Below are positions 37,833 through 50,045 of a DNA stretch of 52,105 nt, one piece after another (the first letter of the stretch is position 1; each line of letters starts with the position of its first letter). The DNA comes from Lachnospiraceae bacterium C7 (lineage in GTDB: Bacteria; Bacillota; Clostridia; Lachnospirales; Lachnospiraceae). A model generated the notes under the pieces. The model was given only the letters and a program-made list of their open reading frames with translations. It was not told where the DNA came from and did no database searches. Location: contig FOPE01000017.1 in NCBI GenBank assembly GCA_900113385.1, positions 1-52,105 on the forward strand, in the 5' to 3' direction. Both the position numbers and the translations under genes were made by a program.

Positions 37833-39251
37833 TTATCCAACCAAAAATCTTCCATTTGCATGCTTAATTTCGTTTTCTTTATAATTTGTAGCTGAAAGAA
37901 GCACACCTATAGATATTGGTCCAATTCGTCCTAAATACATTGAAATTATTACAATAATTCTGCCTACACCATTTAACTTTGATGTAAGTCCTCTTGATAC
38001 ACCTACTGTACCTGTTGCACTAAATATCTCATACATTGCATCAATCATACTTACATTATTAGTTACTGCTAGCAAAATAGTTAAGATTAGTGTAACTACC
38101 AAACTTACTGTAAAAATGGACATAGCTTTTCTAACTAATTCGTTTGAAAAAGTGCGTCCATATACTGTAACTTCACGTCTATTTCTTACGAAAGAAGTTG
38201 TAGTTAAAAAGATTACAAAAATTGTAACTGTCTTAATACCACCGGCTGTACCCATTGGAGAACCACCGATAAACATAAAGATACATCCTATAAATGCTGT
38301 AACCTCTTTCAAACCTTCTTGCGGAATTGACGCAAATCCAGCTGTTCTTAAAGTAACAGACTGAAATAAGCTATTAAGGATTTTGTCCCCTAACTGCATT
38401 TTTCCTAATGTATCTGGATTATTGAATTCTAAAATAAAAACTAAAACTGCTCCACTTAAAATAAAACCTATTGTCAATTTTATTACTAGTTTAGAGTGCT
38501 CTGCTAGATGATTAAACGTCTGAGACAACCTTCTTCTTTTTTTGATGGTCAAAACAAAATTGTCTAAAATGTCAAACCATACTATATATCCTAATCCACC
38601 TAAAATAATGAGCATCATTGTAGTATTAAGTAAGAGAGGTGATTTATTAAAATCCATCATACTATTTGGTCCAATTACATCCATTCCGGCATTACAAAAT
38701 GCTGAAATCGAATTAAATATGGAATACCACAATCCTCTTAATATTCCGTATCTAGGAATAAAATCTATTGCATAACAAATTGTTCCTATAGCTTCTACTA
38801 TAAAAACTCCTTTAAAAACCTTAAACAAAAACTTAATTAGTCCTTGTATTGTATCAAGGTTAAAGGAATCTCGTATTAAAACTCTATCACGTATTGAAAC
38901 TTTTTTGTGAAGCACTACCATCATTATTGTGGAAATAGATACAATTCCCATACCTCCGATTTGTATTAAAGCTAAAATTACTACTTGACCAAAAAAAGAC
39001 CAATTAGCATAAGTGTCTACTACTACTAATCCAGTCACACAAGTTGAGGTAGTAGCCGTAAAAAGAGCTGTTAACAACGAGGTATGAACCCCATCTGCTG
39101 ATGAAATTGGCAACCAAAGCAACACTGTTCCTATTATTATAATAGCTAAAAAACCTAGTGGGATAATCTGCGAACTTGTTAGTTGTCGCTTTTTCTTTCC
39201 TTTTTCTTCTTTAATCAATGTTTTATTTATATAGCTTGAATTATTTTTCAT
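37833..39251 (-). CDS. ktrB: Potassium/sodium uptake transporter subunit (KtrB/TrkH family)
   Basis: 472 residues from ATG at 39251, which follows GGAGG by about 13 bp. The frame opens at a TTG just after the previous stop, but that start has no site. Four M1-P-M2 units with filter-like segments: ATTSTCVTGLVVVD, SAFCNAGMDVIG, TLRTAGFASIP and SATGTVGVSRGL. It conducts K+ inwards under KtrA control. Operon order: zinc-ribbon protein, ktrB, ktrA. Confidence 0.93.
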   Translation of the reverse strand: MKNNSSYINKTLIKEEKGKKKRQLTSSQIIPLGFLAIIIIGTVLLWLPISSADGVHTSLLTALFTATTSTCVTGLVVVDTYANWSFFGQVVILALIQIGGMGIVSISTIMMVVLHKKVSIRDRVLIRDSFNLDTIQGLIKFLFKVFKGVFIVEAIGTICYAIDFIPRYGILRGLWYSIFNSISAFCNAGMDVIGPNSMMDFNKSPLLLNTTMMLIILGGLGYIVWFDILDNFVLTIKKRRRLSQTFNHLAEHSKLVIKLTIGFILSGAVLVFILEFNNPDTLGKMQLGDKILNSLFQSVTLRTAGFASIPQEGLKEVTAFIGCIFMFIGGSPMGTAGGIKTVTIFVIFLTTTSFVRNRREVTVYGRTFSNELVRKAMSIFTVSLVVTLILTILLAVTNNVSMIDAMYEIFSATGTVGVSRGLTSKLNGVGRIIVIISMYLGRIGPISIGVLLSATNYKENEIKHANGRFLVG

Positions 39252-39278
39252 ATTAATTATTTTGCCTCCATTGATCAA

Positions 39279-40430
39279 TTATTGAGCATAATACTCATAA
39301 TATGCGCTATATACGTCACTTGATTTTCCGTTACTTGGATCTATACAAATGACACTAAGTACATGGTTACCTTCTGGAATCAAAACTGGTTCTGCATATG
39401 GTTCTGATTCTTTAGTAGGCGTCTCTCCGTCCCATGTGTAATATGCCTGACAGCCTGCCGGAACTGAAATTGTAACGTACGTTGGTTCACTATAACTTCC
39501 AGAACCTGGAGACACCACTGGCACATCAGGTGTAGACACGATTATTCTACATCTTTTTTCTATAACATCTGAATATACACCTTTTGCATTTTTTACTACT
39601 GCTTTTATAAGGTATTCTCCTGGATGATTAATACATATCTCATCATCCTTATCAAAACGAGTACCAAATTCTATAGGATCTTTTCCATTAAGTGTATAAT
39701 ACATTGTATTCTCAGGATCATCTGTTATGATTTTTAACTTAATTTCACCTTCAAATGTGGTCCTATCTGTGCTAAAACTTGGCACATTTGGTATAAATTT
39801 TGTAAAAAGTTTTTTAATTTTTTCGTCAGTAACTCCCTTTGATAAAGTTGATATTTTTTCTGTTGCACCAGTTTTTTCAAATAATTTTATAAGCTTACTA
39901 TATACTTTATAATTATTTTTATCTAAACTTAAGGCAGTATACAACATATCTTCTGCGGTAACATAATCCTGCTTTTTTTCATATATGTCTGCCAAATTTA
40001 TATATGGTTCTATTTTTTTGCCATCTAATGATATAGCACGTTCAAAATAATCTATTGCATCATTATAATTAGATTCTTTTGCAGAGATTTCACCCATTTC
40101 CATTTGATATGAAAATGAATTCATATGTTTACTCGTAATAGAAGTATAGATTGCCGCTGCTATGGCAAGAGCCATAGCAACAAGCAATCCAATAATAATC
40201 ATCATTTTTTTGCGATTATTTCTAGGATAAATAGATGTAGTCTCACTACTCTGTGCAGAATCTGCTTTCTCCTGATGATTCAATATATTCTGTTGTCCAT
40301 TTATAATTAATCCATTTAAATATTCGTCATCAAATTCATTGTAGTCCGGCACTAAATTCACTGCCTTGCCACAGACCGAACAATATAAACGACCTTCTTC
40401 TATAGTCGCACCGCAATGTGCACATTTCAT
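39279..40430 (-). CDS. Zinc-ribbon, membrane-anchored TPR protein with chitobiase-like C-terminal repeats
   Basis: 383 residues. N-terminal zinc ribbon MKCAHCG...LYCSVCGK (CxxC-CxxC). One membrane span about 76-96 (MIIIGLLVAMALAIAAAIY). Then two to three TPR-like helices (YNDAIDYFERAISLDGKKIEPYINLADIYE). The C-terminal 170 residues contain two copies of a beta-sandwich repeat (MYYTLNGKDP and AYYTWDGETPT), the CHB_HEX_C type seen in chitobiase tails. The order inside-zinc-ribbon, outside-TPR and sugar-type modules suggests a cell-envelope sensor or scaffold. It directly precedes ktrB; its stop is 27 bp before the ktrB start. Function not known. Confidence 0.75.
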   Translation of the reverse strand: MKCAHCGATIEEGRLYCSVCGKAVNLVPDYNEFDDEYLNGLIINGQQNILNHQEKADSAQSSETTSIYPRNNRKKMMIIIGLLVAMALAIAAAIYTSITSKHMNSFSYQMEMGEISAKESNYNDAIDYFERAISLDGKKIEPYINLADIYEKKQDYVTAEDMLYTALSLDKNNYKVYSKLIKLFEKTGATEKISTLSKGVTDEKIKKLFTKFIPNVPSFSTDRTTFEGEIKLKIITDDPENTMYYTLNGKDPIEFGTRFDKDDEICINHPGEYLIKAVVKNAKGVYSDVIEKRCRIIVSTPDVPVVSPGSGSYSEPTYVTISVPAGCQAYYTWDGETPTKESEPYAEPVLIPEGNHVLSVICIDPSNGKSSDVYSAYYEYYAQ

Positions 40431-40445
40431 AAGTCAATCCATCTC

Positions 40446-41288
40446 CTAAAACATTTTTGTCGCTTCAACACAATTATGCATAAGCATTGCAATTGTCATT
40501 GGTCCTACACCACCTGGAACTGGTGTAATCGCACTTACTTTATCAACTACTTTATCATAATCTACGTCGCCACACAACTTTTTATTTTCCATTCGATGAA
40601 TTCCTACGTCGATTACTACAGCTCCATCTTTTACAAAATCTTCTGTAACAAACTTAGGTTTTCCAATAGCAACGATTAAAATATCTGCTTGTTTTGTGAT
40701 TTCTTTTAAATTTTTTGTATGAGAATGACATACTGTAACTGTAGCATTTTCACGAAGCATAAGAAGTGACATTGGCTTTCCAACAATATTGCTTCTACCA
40801 ATTACAACGCAGTTTTTTCCATCGATTTCGATATTACTTCTCTTAAGAAGCTGAATAATTCCTGCTGGTGTACATGATACAAAACCTTTTTCACCGATTA
40901 CTAATGCTCCCACGTTCTGAGGATGGAATCCATCTACATCTTTTTTAGGTGAAATGCCTTTAATCACCTTATCCTCGTCAATATGTTTTGGTAAAGGAAG
41001 CTGACATAAAATTCCGTTTACAGAGTCATCATTATTAAGATCATCTATTAATTTTAACAATTCTTCTTCTGTTGTTGTCTCTGGCAATTCAAAAGATTTT
41101 GACTCGATTCCAATGTATTCACATGCTCTTTTTTTGTTGCGCACATAAACTGAAGACGCTGGATCATCTCCTACTTGAATTACTGCAAGACAACAATTAG
41201 TACCTTGCTCTTTTAATCTAGCTACCTCTTCTTTTAATTCATCTTTAATGTTCTGTGATATTTTCTTTCCGTCTATTATTAAAGCCAC
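40446..41288 (-). CDS. folD: Methylenetetrahydrofolate dehydrogenase / methenyltetrahydrofolate cyclohydrolase
   Basis: 280 residues, normal length. Interconverts 5,10-methylene-THF and 10-formyl-THF with NADP. Visible blocks: VGDDPASSVYVRNKKRACEY (with the catalytic Lys), GILCQLPLPKHID, KDVDGFHPQNVG, VIGRSNIVGKPMSLLML (nucleotide site) and TPVPGGVGPMTIAML. Sits between fhs and the zinc-ribbon gene on the same strand; with Fhs it completes the one-carbon interconversion. Confidence 0.97.
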   Translation of the reverse strand: MALIIDGKKISQNIKDELKEEVARLKEQGTNCCLAVIQVGDDPASSVYVRNKKRACEYIGIESKSFELPETTTEEELLKLIDDLNNDDSVNGILCQLPLPKHIDEDKVIKGISPKKDVDGFHPQNVGALVIGEKGFVSCTPAGIIQLLKRSNIEIDGKNCVVIGRSNIVGKPMSLLMLRENATVTVCHSHTKNLKEITKQADILIVAIGKPKFVTEDFVKDGAVVIDVGIHRMENKKLCGDVDYDKVVDKVSAITPVPGGVGPMTIAMLMHNCVEATKMF

Positions 41289-41329
41289 TATATCTCTCTC
41301 CTTTATAAATTTCTAGGAAAATACTCTGA

Positions 41330-41440
41330 CTAGATTAATCCTAAAATAATTCTAGAATAATCATAAACTAATCCTAGAACAATCTTGAAATAATTCTAGA
41401 ATAATCGTGAAATATTTCTAAAATAATCTTAGAACAATCC
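41330..41440. repeat. Degenerate AT-rich repeat between folD and fhs
   Basis: Units such as AATAATCCTAGAACAATC/AATAATTCTAGAATAATC recur about five times and include the last codons of fhs. No function evident. Confidence 0.5.
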
Positions 41441-43099
41441 TGAAATAGTTCCGTTGTCATCAACATCAATTCCATAAGCTGCTGGTTTCTTTGGTAAACC
41501 TGGCATTGTCATAACAGCTCCATTTAATACTACCACAAATCCTGCACCTGCTGAAACATAAACTTCTCTTACATTCATAGTAAAGCCGTCAGGACGTCCT
41601 AGTTTCTTAGGATCATCTGATAAAGAGTACTGGGTTTTGGCCATACATACTGGGAATTTACCAAATCCAAGCTCTGTTATCTTTTTAAGTTCTCTTTCTG
41701 CTGCTGCAGAATATGTTACATCTTTTGCTCCGTATATTTTCTTTGAAATAGTTTCTATTTTTTCTTTTAATGATAAATCATCATCATATAAAACTTCAAA
41801 TTTACTTTCTTTATTTTCTAAAGTAGAAAGTACTTTGTTGGCAAGCTCAATTCCGCCTTCGCCACCTTTTTCCCATACTTCAGATAAAGCAAATTCGCAA
41901 TCACGCTCTTCGCAGAATTGTTTTACAAAATCTGTTTCTGCCTTAGTATCTGTAACAAATGAATTAAGTGTTACAACTACTGGAACGCCATATTGCTGTA
42001 AATTTTCAATATGTTTTTCTAAGTTTACGATACCTTTTTTGAGAGCTTCTAAGTTCTCTGTAGATAATTCATCTTTTGGTACTCCACCATTATATTTTAA
42101 AGCTCTTACAGTTGCAACAAGTACAACTGCATCTGGTTTCAATCCTGTCATGCGACATTTAATATCAAAGAATTTCTCTGCGCCAAGATCAGCACCAAAA
42201 CCTGCTTCAGTTACAACATAATCTGCTAATTTAAGAGCTGTCTGAGTCGCTCTAACTGAGTTACATCCGTGAGCAATATTTGCAAAAGGTCCACCATGAA
42301 CAATAGCTGGTGTATGCTCTAATGTCTGAATTAAGTTTGGTTTGATTGCGTCTTTAAGAAGAGCTGCCATAGCACCAGTTGCTTTAATATCATCAGCTGT
42401 TACTGGTTTCCCATCGAATGTATAGGCAACGATGATTCTACCTAATCTCTTCTTTAAATCATTCATATCTGTTGCAAGACAGAAAATTGCCATAATTTCA
42501 GAAGCGACACTGATTACAAAGTGGTCTTCTCTTACCATACCATCTGCTTTTCTACCTAAACCAACAACTACATTTCTTAGGACTCTATCGTTCATGTCGA
42601 TACAACGTTTCCAAACGATTTGTCTAGGATCTATTCCAAGTTCATTTCCTTGCTGAATGTGGTTGTCTAAAAGTGCTGCAAGCAAATTATTTGCTGATGT
42701 TATAGCATGAAAATCACCTGTGAAATGAAGATTTAAATCTTCCATTGGAACAACCTGAGCATATCCTCCTCCTGCTGCTCCACCTTTAATACCAAAACAT
42801 GGTCCAAGGGATGGCTCTCTAAGAGCAATTACTGCTTTTTTTCCCAATTTTCCAAAAGCTTCTCCAAGGCCTACGCTTGTGGTAGTTTTTCCTTCACCAG
42901 CTGGTGTTGGATTAATTGCTGTTACAAGGATCAACTTTCCATCTGGATTATTTTTTACTCTATCCATTAATTCGTCAGAAAGTTTTGCTTTATACTTGCC
43001 GTATAATTCAAGATCATCCTCTTGGATATCAAGTTTTTTTGCTACCTCCTTGATATGTAACATTTTTGTCTGCTGTGCAATTTCAATGTCGCTTTTCAT
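41429..43099 (-). CDS. fhs: Formate-tetrahydrofolate ligase
   Basis: 556 residues from the ATG at 43099, 8 bp after GGAGGA; this matches the family's usual length. The frame open to 43156 is not used. ATP-dependent attachment of formate to THF giving 10-formyl-THF. P-loop [10 protein letters not shown] at 65-74; [46 protein letters not shown] and [14 protein letters not shown] are typical. Partner of FolD next door. Confidence 0.98.
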   Translation of the reverse strand: MKSDIEIAQQTKMLHIKEVAKKLDIQEDDLELYGKYKAKLSDELMDRVKNNPDGKLILVTAINPTPAGEGKTTTSVGLGEAFGKLGKKAVIALREPSLGPCFGIKGGAAGGGYAQVVPMEDLNLHFTGDFHAITSANNLLAALLDNHIQQGNELGIDPRQIVWKRCIDMNDRVLRNVVVGLGRKADGMVREDHFVISVASEIMAIFCLATDMNDLKKRLGRIIVAYTFDGKPVTADDIKATGAMAALLKDAIKPNLIQTLEHTPAIVHGGPFANIAHGCNSVRATQTALKLADYVVTEAGFGADLGAEKFFDIKCRMTGLKPDAVVLVATVRALKYNGGVPKDELSTENLEALKKGIVNLEKHIENLQQYGVPVVVTLNSFVTDTKAETDFVKQFCEERDCEFALSEVWEKGGEGGIELANKVLSTLENKESKFEVLYDDDLSLKEKIETISKKIYGAKDVTYSAAAERELKKITELGFGKFPVCMAKTQYSLSDDPKKLGRPDGFTMNVREVYVSAGAGFVVVLNGAVMTMPGLPKKPAAYGIDVDDNGTISGLF

Positions 43100-43183
43100 T
43101 CGCCAATTCCTCCGTGTATAAACTAAAAATTTTCCATAACTATTGTAAATCGTCAAATAGTTATCATCCTAGTTCTATTAAAA

Positions 43184-45958
43184 TTATTCATTTTCAGCAA
43201 TAAACTGCTGAAACTCTTCTTTTGATAATAGAATTTTTCTAGGCTTCGTTCCCTCTTCAGGTCCAACAATACCTGCTTCCTCTAGCTGATCCATAATACG
43301 TGCAGCTCTATTAAAGCCAATTTTTAGGTATCTTTGGAGCATACCGATAGAAGCTTTCTCTTTTTCCATAAGAAGTTTGGCTGCATCCATAAAATATGCA
43401 TCCTTTCCATCGTCTCCTCCATCTCTGCCAGGAATAGGAACAGTTGTATTGCCCGATTCCATTGAGCTGACTTTATTTTGGATTTCTTCACTATATTCTG
43501 CAATACCGTTTTCACCGGTAAGGAACTCAACAACTTTTTGAACGTCTTCGTCTGAAATAAACGCTCCCTGTACTCGAACTGGCTTTGGAATCCCCTGTGG
43601 GTAAAAGAGCATATCTCCTTTACCTAATAGTTTTTCTGCACCATTCATATCTAAAATAGTTCGAGAATCAACTCCCGAAGTAACTGAAAAGGCTATTCTA
43701 CTAGGCATATTTGCCTTAATCAAGCCTGTAATTACATTAACAGATGGTCTTTGTGTGGCAATTACAAGGTGAATTCCTGCTGCCCTTGCAAGTTGTGCCA
43801 AACGACAAATAGCTTCTTCTACTTCATTAGAAGCAACCATCATTAAATCTGCCAACTCATCTACTATAATAACAATTTGTGGCATTTTCTGAAGAGGTGT
43901 ATCTTCTCCAGATTTTTTAAGCTTTTCAACCATACGGTTGTATCCCTTTATCTCTCTTACTCCAGTTTCTGCGAACTTTTTGTATCTATCTGTCATCTCT
44001 GCAACTGCCCAGTTAAGCGCTCCTGCTGCTTTTTTAGGGTCAGTTACAACTGGAATCATAAGATGTGGAATTCCATTGTAAACACTAAGTTCTACAACTT
44101 TTGGATCAATCATTATAAGTTTAACCTCGTCTGGACGAGCCTTATATAAAATACTCATAATTATTGTATTAATACAAACTGATTTACCTGAACCTGTAGC
44201 ACCTGCAATAAGTAGGTGAGGCATTTTGGCAATGTCTGTAACTTTCGTTTTACCTGCAATATCTTTTCCTACTGCAAAAGCAATTTTAGATTTTGCATTT
44301 TTAAATTCATTAGCCTCAATAAGCTCTCTAAATGAAACCATTACGTTTTCTTTATTAGGGACCTCAATGCCTACCGCCGCTTTACCTGGAATAGGGGCTT
44401 CTATACGAATATCTGCTGCTGCTAAATTAAGCTTAATATCATCTGCTAAATTAACAATTTTACTAACTTTTACACCCATTTCTGGCTGAATCTCATATCG
44501 TGTAACAGCTGGACCGCAACTTATGTTTGTCACTGTTACATTAACACCGAAGTTCTTAAGTGTAAGTTGTAGTAATGCTGCTGTTTCTCTAAGTGTTTTT
44601 TCTGTATTGCCACTTTTTTTCTTCTCAACAGCTGTAAGAAGTTTCGGTGAAGGAAATTTGTACTCTTTTATAGGTTGTGAAACCGCTGGTTTTACTATTT
44701 CCCCTTGAGTTGCGCTAGCCTGCTGAGATGCATCAGGTTGCTGGGATACACCAGATTGCTGGGTTGCACCAGGTTGCTGGGTTGCACCAGGTTGCGCTTT
44801 TGCATTTGGTGATATAACGTTTTGTTGTGCTGATGTAGACTTAGCTTTTGGTCTAGGCCCATCCATAATCACTGGTCCCCCTGGCATAGTAACTTCAGGC
44901 ATGTCTGCCTTCTGAGGATCCGGTGGAAATGTAGGTGCAATTCTAGTATTTTTCTTTTCAGAAATATCTGGAATCGCCTCATCTGATGAAAGTTCACCCA
45001 TCTCATCTGTAACACCATTGATAACAATGTCCGCAACACTAACTGCTGCATCTTTTGCTAACTCTTCTGCTACACCTTTTGCTGCTCCTTTTACTGCACC
45101 ATCAGCCATATTAATAGCTGCTGCCGTAGTATCTGTGGCTGTTGCTACTGCACCTGCAAGGTTTGATGCTGAATTAATCACACCTGCTGTAGCACTAACT
45201 ACTCCTGTTGCTGCATCTACCATTTCTCCTGCTGTTGCTTTTGCAGGGTTAAGTAAAGTATTAGCTAAGCTAACTCCAGACACTTTATTATCCATACGCA
45301 TTTTAGAATTTTCTCTTCTAATTTCTTGATATCTTTCTGTCGTATTTTTAGCTGATTGATAGACTTTATGACCACCTTGTTTTACTTTTCTAATAACTGA
45401 TTTACCTGTTACAAAAACAAATGAAATTATAATAAGTATAATATCTATAATATATGCACCAATTATACCAAAAAGTGGGCACAAAATATATGCTAACGTT
45501 CCACCAACAAAACCGCCTCCCATTCGATGGGAAACGCCAAAATTAAATGCCTCTGATGGAGTCTTTAATTCATTTTCTCCTGTAACAACCAAAGACATAA
45601 ACATTGAAATCATTAAAAGGAAAATCACTGAACCTACTATTTTAACTTTTGCAGTTGTGTTTCCTTGATTAGATATAACAAAAAAACTCCCAACTAATAA
45701 TACAATTGGAAAAATATATGCAATAAGGCCGAATAACCCAAAGAAAAAGTCGCTTACAAACTCTCCTACGACTCCGCCTATATGAAAATTACTGATAAAT
45801 AGTAAAGCTGAAATTGCTATTATACCCCAAAGATAGAGTTCTTTATAGAAAAGCTCTTCTCTTTCTTTTTTGACTCTTCGCTTTTCTAACTCTGCCTTTG
45901 AAGGTCGACCACGTTTGGCTCTTTTTTTAGTAGAAGATGTTGTCTTCCTTGTTGCCAT
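43184..45958 (-). CDS. ftsK: DNA translocase FtsK/SpoIIIE
   Basis: 924 residues. Four membrane spans in the first 180 residues anchor it at the septum. A variable linker follows: an Ala-rich stretch about 230-300 and a Gln-rich run of [14 protein letters not shown] repeats near 395-420. The motor domain has Walker A GATGSGKS near 585 and Walker [13 protein letters not shown] near 697, with [19 protein letters not shown]. The C-terminal gamma winged helix ([31 protein letters not shown]) reads polar DNA sequences. Pumps chromosomes at division and sporulation. Start after AGGAGG. Confidence 0.96.
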   Translation of the reverse strand: MATRKTTSSTKKRAKRGRPSKAELEKRRVKKEREELFYKELYLWGIIAISALLFISNFHIGGVVGEFVSDFFFGLFGLIAYIFPIVLLVGSFFVISNQGNTTAKVKIVGSVIFLLMISMFMSLVVTGENELKTPSEAFNFGVSHRMGGGFVGGTLAYILCPLFGIIGAYIIDIILIIISFVFVTGKSVIRKVKQGGHKVYQSAKNTTERYQEIRRENSKMRMDNKVSGVSLANTLLNPAKATAGEMVDAATGVVSATAGVINSASNLAGAVATATDTTAAAINMADGAVKGAAKGVAEELAKDAAVSVADIVINGVTDEMGELSSDEAIPDISEKKNTRIAPTFPPDPQKADMPEVTMPGGPVIMDGPRPKAKSTSAQQNVISPNAKAQPGATQQPGATQQSGVSQQPDASQQASATQGEIVKPAVSQPIKEYKFPSPKLLTAVEKKKSGNTEKTLRETAALLQLTLKNFGVNVTVTNISCGPAVTRYEIQPEMGVKVSKIVNLADDIKLNLAAADIRIEAPIPGKAAVGIEVPNKENVMVSFRELIEANEFKNAKSKIAFAVGKDIAGKTKVTDIAKMPHLLIAGATGSGKSVCINTIIMSILYKARPDEVKLIMIDPKVVELSVYNGIPHLMIPVVTDPKKAAGALNWAVAEMTDRYKKFAETGVREIKGYNRMVEKLKKSGEDTPLQKMPQIVIIVDELADLMMVASNEVEEAICRLAQLARAAGIHLVIATQRPSVNVITGLIKANMPSRIAFSVTSGVDSRTILDMNGAEKLLGKGDMLFYPQGIPKPVRVQGAFISDEDVQKVVEFLTGENGIAEYSEEIQNKVSSMESGNTTVPIPGRDGGDDGKDAYFMDAAKLLMEKEKASIGMLQRYLKIGFNRAARIMDQLEEAGIVGPEEGTKPRKILLSKEEFQQFIAENE

Positions 45959-46189
45959 GACTTAACCTCCTAGCCAGGAATCCCAAGCATTCCCGTTATT
46001 TATAATACATACTAATTAAATATACCACATTTATTTTGTTTTGTCATTATACATTATTGACACTAGCTTTATAAGCCATACTTCTTCCTTACTGGTGAAG
46101 GTACTTGTCTCACGTTTTTTACTTTGTGTATTTAATCTATTGCTCAGAAAGCACAATTTTGCTGTACATGTTCCAGTTCTAATCTTTTT

Positions 46190-46455
46190 TCTACGCGTAT
46201 GGATTCACTTTCGGCATGTATGAGCGTAGAAGGTGACCTTGTGGCTAAGCATGCCTACGCTCATGTATTTGTTTTATGTTCCTGTGCGCGTAGCTATTCA
46301 CCAATTATGTCGAATATAGACTTATAGCATTACCATATACTACTCTCATGAAAGCAAATATCTCAGCTACGCGCGTAAGAACACCTTCCCCACCTTCAAA
46401 TGACTACGCGTACCAAGGCTATTTTTCATCACGTGCGCGTATATTATGAAATCCT
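46190..46455 (+). repeat. Structured GCGCGTA-rich repeat, diverged copy R6
   Basis: 37 kb from the other copies. Outer arms TACGCGTATGG (46192-46202) and CCTGTGCGCGTA (46281-46292) still pair if G-U pairs are allowed. Inner arms 46217-46229 and 46255-46267 pair over 12 positions, two as G-U type. The loop sequence differs strongly from the other copies. One module follows (TACGCGCG near 46368 to GTGCGCGTA near 46440). It lies in the 45959-46660 gap between ftsK and abfA; the rest of that gap has only the abfA terminator. Confidence 0.85.
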
Positions 46456-46540
46456 ACTATAAAATAGGTAATTATACCCTAAACTTATCTTTTTCAAAAT
46501 ATCAGCCCTACTTTTGATTTTGACAGACAAAATGTATATA

Positions 46541-46574
46541 TAAAAAAGGGAGTCCTTTATTTTCAAGGGCTCCC
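46541..46574 (-). terminator. Terminator of abfA
   Basis: GGGAGCCCTT and AAGGACTCCC pair on the minus strand (46548-46574, one mismatch) and run into TTTTTT. Confidence 0.85.
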
Positions 46575-46660
46575 GTAATTTTTATGTTATTTCATTTCTA
46601 TCCCAGCCAATCTTTCAATTCTAGATTTTGGCTGATACTTTCAGTTCTTGCTTGATAATT

Positions 46661-48199
<1,539 letters not shown>

Positions 48200-48300
48200 C
48201 TATGTTTATAGTACTCTTTATTTATAGATGACGCAATATAGTTTTCTCCGAATATATTGACTTTTTGTCCGATGGTTGTGTAAAATTAATTTATCCAAAA

Positions 48301-48390
48301 TTGTTTTATCCAAATAGAATTTATCTATAAGTATTTTGCAATAAATTGTTTTGTCTAAATAGAATTTATCTATAAGTATTTTGCAATAAA
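48301..48390. repeat. 45-bp tandem duplication in the abfA/araC promoter region
   Basis: Two copies, 48301-48345 and 48346-48390, differ at only two positions and share AAATAGAATTTATCTATAAG. They end directly before the AraC-gene ribosome site (AAAAGGAGG) and lie 130-220 bp upstream of abfA. This may double a regulator site; being almost identical, the duplication is recent. Confidence 0.85.
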
Positions 48391-48406
48391 ATAAAAGGAG
48401 GTTCTG

Positions 48407-49180
48407 ATGTTTAGAGTAAATTATTGCGGTTACAATGTTCACAATCCTGATGGAGACATTATATACCGCCCTAACGGCACAGGAGATTATCTTTTTGTGG
48501 TTATTTCTAGTCCTATGTATTTTTATATAAAAAACGAGACTATTGACGCTTTGCCTGGTTCTTGCATCTTATATACTCCCGGGGAAAAACAGCACTACGC
48601 CGCAAATCAGGAATTTTTCAATTCATTTGTACATTTTTCTTGCGATAAAGAAGATATTTTGCCTTATAAAATACCTACGAACACCCTATTTTTTCCTAAA
48701 AGCACTGACAATATCCTTCACCTTATAAAAAATATCAGAAATGAACAATTAAACCAGTTTACTTATAAAGAAAAAATGCAAAACAATTTGCTAGAAATTT
48801 TATTAATGGAAACAAGTAGAAATATTATAGATTCATCTAATGAATATTTGGCATCTGAAATGTATGACAATTTCAACAGTGCTCGCATGCAAATGCTTTT
48901 TCATCCTGGAGAAGATTGGGATATTTCAAAGCTTTGTGCTTTAACACATATTGGGAAAAGTCAATTTCACGTCTATTATAAGAAGTTTTTTCATACTACT
49001 CCTAAGGAGGATTTGATTCTAGCAAGAATTGATCAGGCAAAATACCTTTTGTCTAACCAAAACTTGCAAATAAGTGATGTTGCTGAGCAAAGTGGCTTTA
49101 AAAATATCAACCATTTTAACAGGTACTTTAAGAAAATATGTGGCTGTACTCCTAGCGAGTACAAAATCAAGCACACGTAA
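48407..49180 (+). CDS. AraC-family transcriptional regulator, probable control of abfA
   Basis: 257 residues. N-terminal cupin-like half (DYLFVVISSPMYFYI; LPGSCILYTPGEKQHY; FNSFVHFSC) and a C-terminal pair of helix-turn-helices (WDISKLCALTHIGKSQFHVYYKKFF; ISDVAEQSGFKNINHFNRYFKKICGCTPSEYK). Divergent from abfA, so the likely activator of arabinofuranosidase expression. Ribosome site AAAAGGAGG. Shorter than the GH127-linked regulator and only distantly like it. Confidence 0.9.
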   Translation: MFRVNYCGYNVHNPDGDIIYRPNGTGDYLFVVISSPMYFYIKNETIDALPGSCILYTPGEKQHYAANQEFFNSFVHFSCDKEDILPYKIPTNTLFFPKSTDNILHLIKNIRNEQLNQFTYKEKMQNNLLEILLMETSRNIIDSSNEYLASEMYDNFNSARMQMLFHPGEDWDISKLCALTHIGKSQFHVYYKKFFHTTPKEDLILARIDQAKYLLSNQNLQISDVAEQSGFKNINHFNRYFKKICGCTPSEYKIKHT

Positions 49181-49233
49181 ACTGCGCGAAATATTTGAAT
49201 TGTACTAAAATTCAACTTAAATTATACTGGAAT

Positions 49234-49845
49234 TTAGTTTAAATCATCTTGGATTTTATTTTCTGTTATGTTTGGCTTCAAGAATTTATTGGATGCGTAT
49301 TCCCATATTTCTTTGGAGCCTTCCATAGTTTTTTTGTTTCGTTCCATAATTTGACTCAATTTTGGTTTCTTTTCAATCCAGCCTTTTCCACCTGTTGCTG
49401 CATTTAAAAACATTGGTTGAATATTATCCATAGTATGAGCAAATTTGGCCTCTGCTGTCTCATATTCCTCGAATTCGTCCCATAGACTTCTGATAAATTC
49501 ACCCTGGTTTTCAGGTAACATTCCAAATAATTTGTCGGCACTTTTTAATTCTCTTTCTCTTTGAGTCTTTTTGCCTTCCTCGTCATATGCATAAGTATCC
49601 CCTGCATACACCTCGACTAAATCATGAACTAACAACATTTCTATTGTGTGCAAAACATCAATTGGTTCGTTAGAATATTCACTTAACAAAATAGTCATTA
49701 CTGCCATGTGCCACGCATGTTCTGCATCGTTTTCTTTTCTTGAGCCATCTGCAAGATAAGTTTGACGGATAATCTCTTTTTCTTTATCTATGATTTTAAA
49801 AAAATCGAATAACTGATCTAATTTTGTTTCTGTTTCTTTATTCAT
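49234..49845 (-). CDS. HD-domain hydrolase, YfbR/5'-deoxynucleotidase-like
   Basis: 203 residues from the ATG at 49845, which follows GTGGAGGAA; the longer frame to 49902 lacks a site. Metal-binding HD residues are seen: NDAEHAWHMA (His), LLVHDLVEVYAGD (His-Asp), and a later Asp in HTMDNIQP. This pattern matches small HD hydrolases acting on deoxynucleoside monophosphates; the exact substrate is not certain. A cytoplasmic single gene. Confidence 0.82.
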   Translation of the reverse strand: MNKETETKLDQLFDFFKIIDKEKEIIRQTYLADGSRKENDAEHAWHMAVMTILLSEYSNEPIDVLHTIEMLLVHDLVEVYAGDTYAYDEEGKKTQRERELKSADKLFGMLPENQGEFIRSLWDEFEEYETAEAKFAHTMDNIQPMFLNAATGGKGWIEKKPKLSQIMERNKKTMEGSKEIWEYASNKFLKPNITENKIQDDLN

Positions 49846-50045
49846 TTTTAATTCCTCCACGTAATATTCTGTATTTATATATATCACACAATTTAATAGC
49901 ATTCAAGAAATTTTGAATTAATTACTTATAGTGGTTATCTACAGTGATTACTTATAATGGTTTCTCAATTATTTATGGTATTATCTGATATTTTATTTTA
50001 TAATATTAATAAGAAATTTTTAACTATATTCTAGGAGGTATAGAT

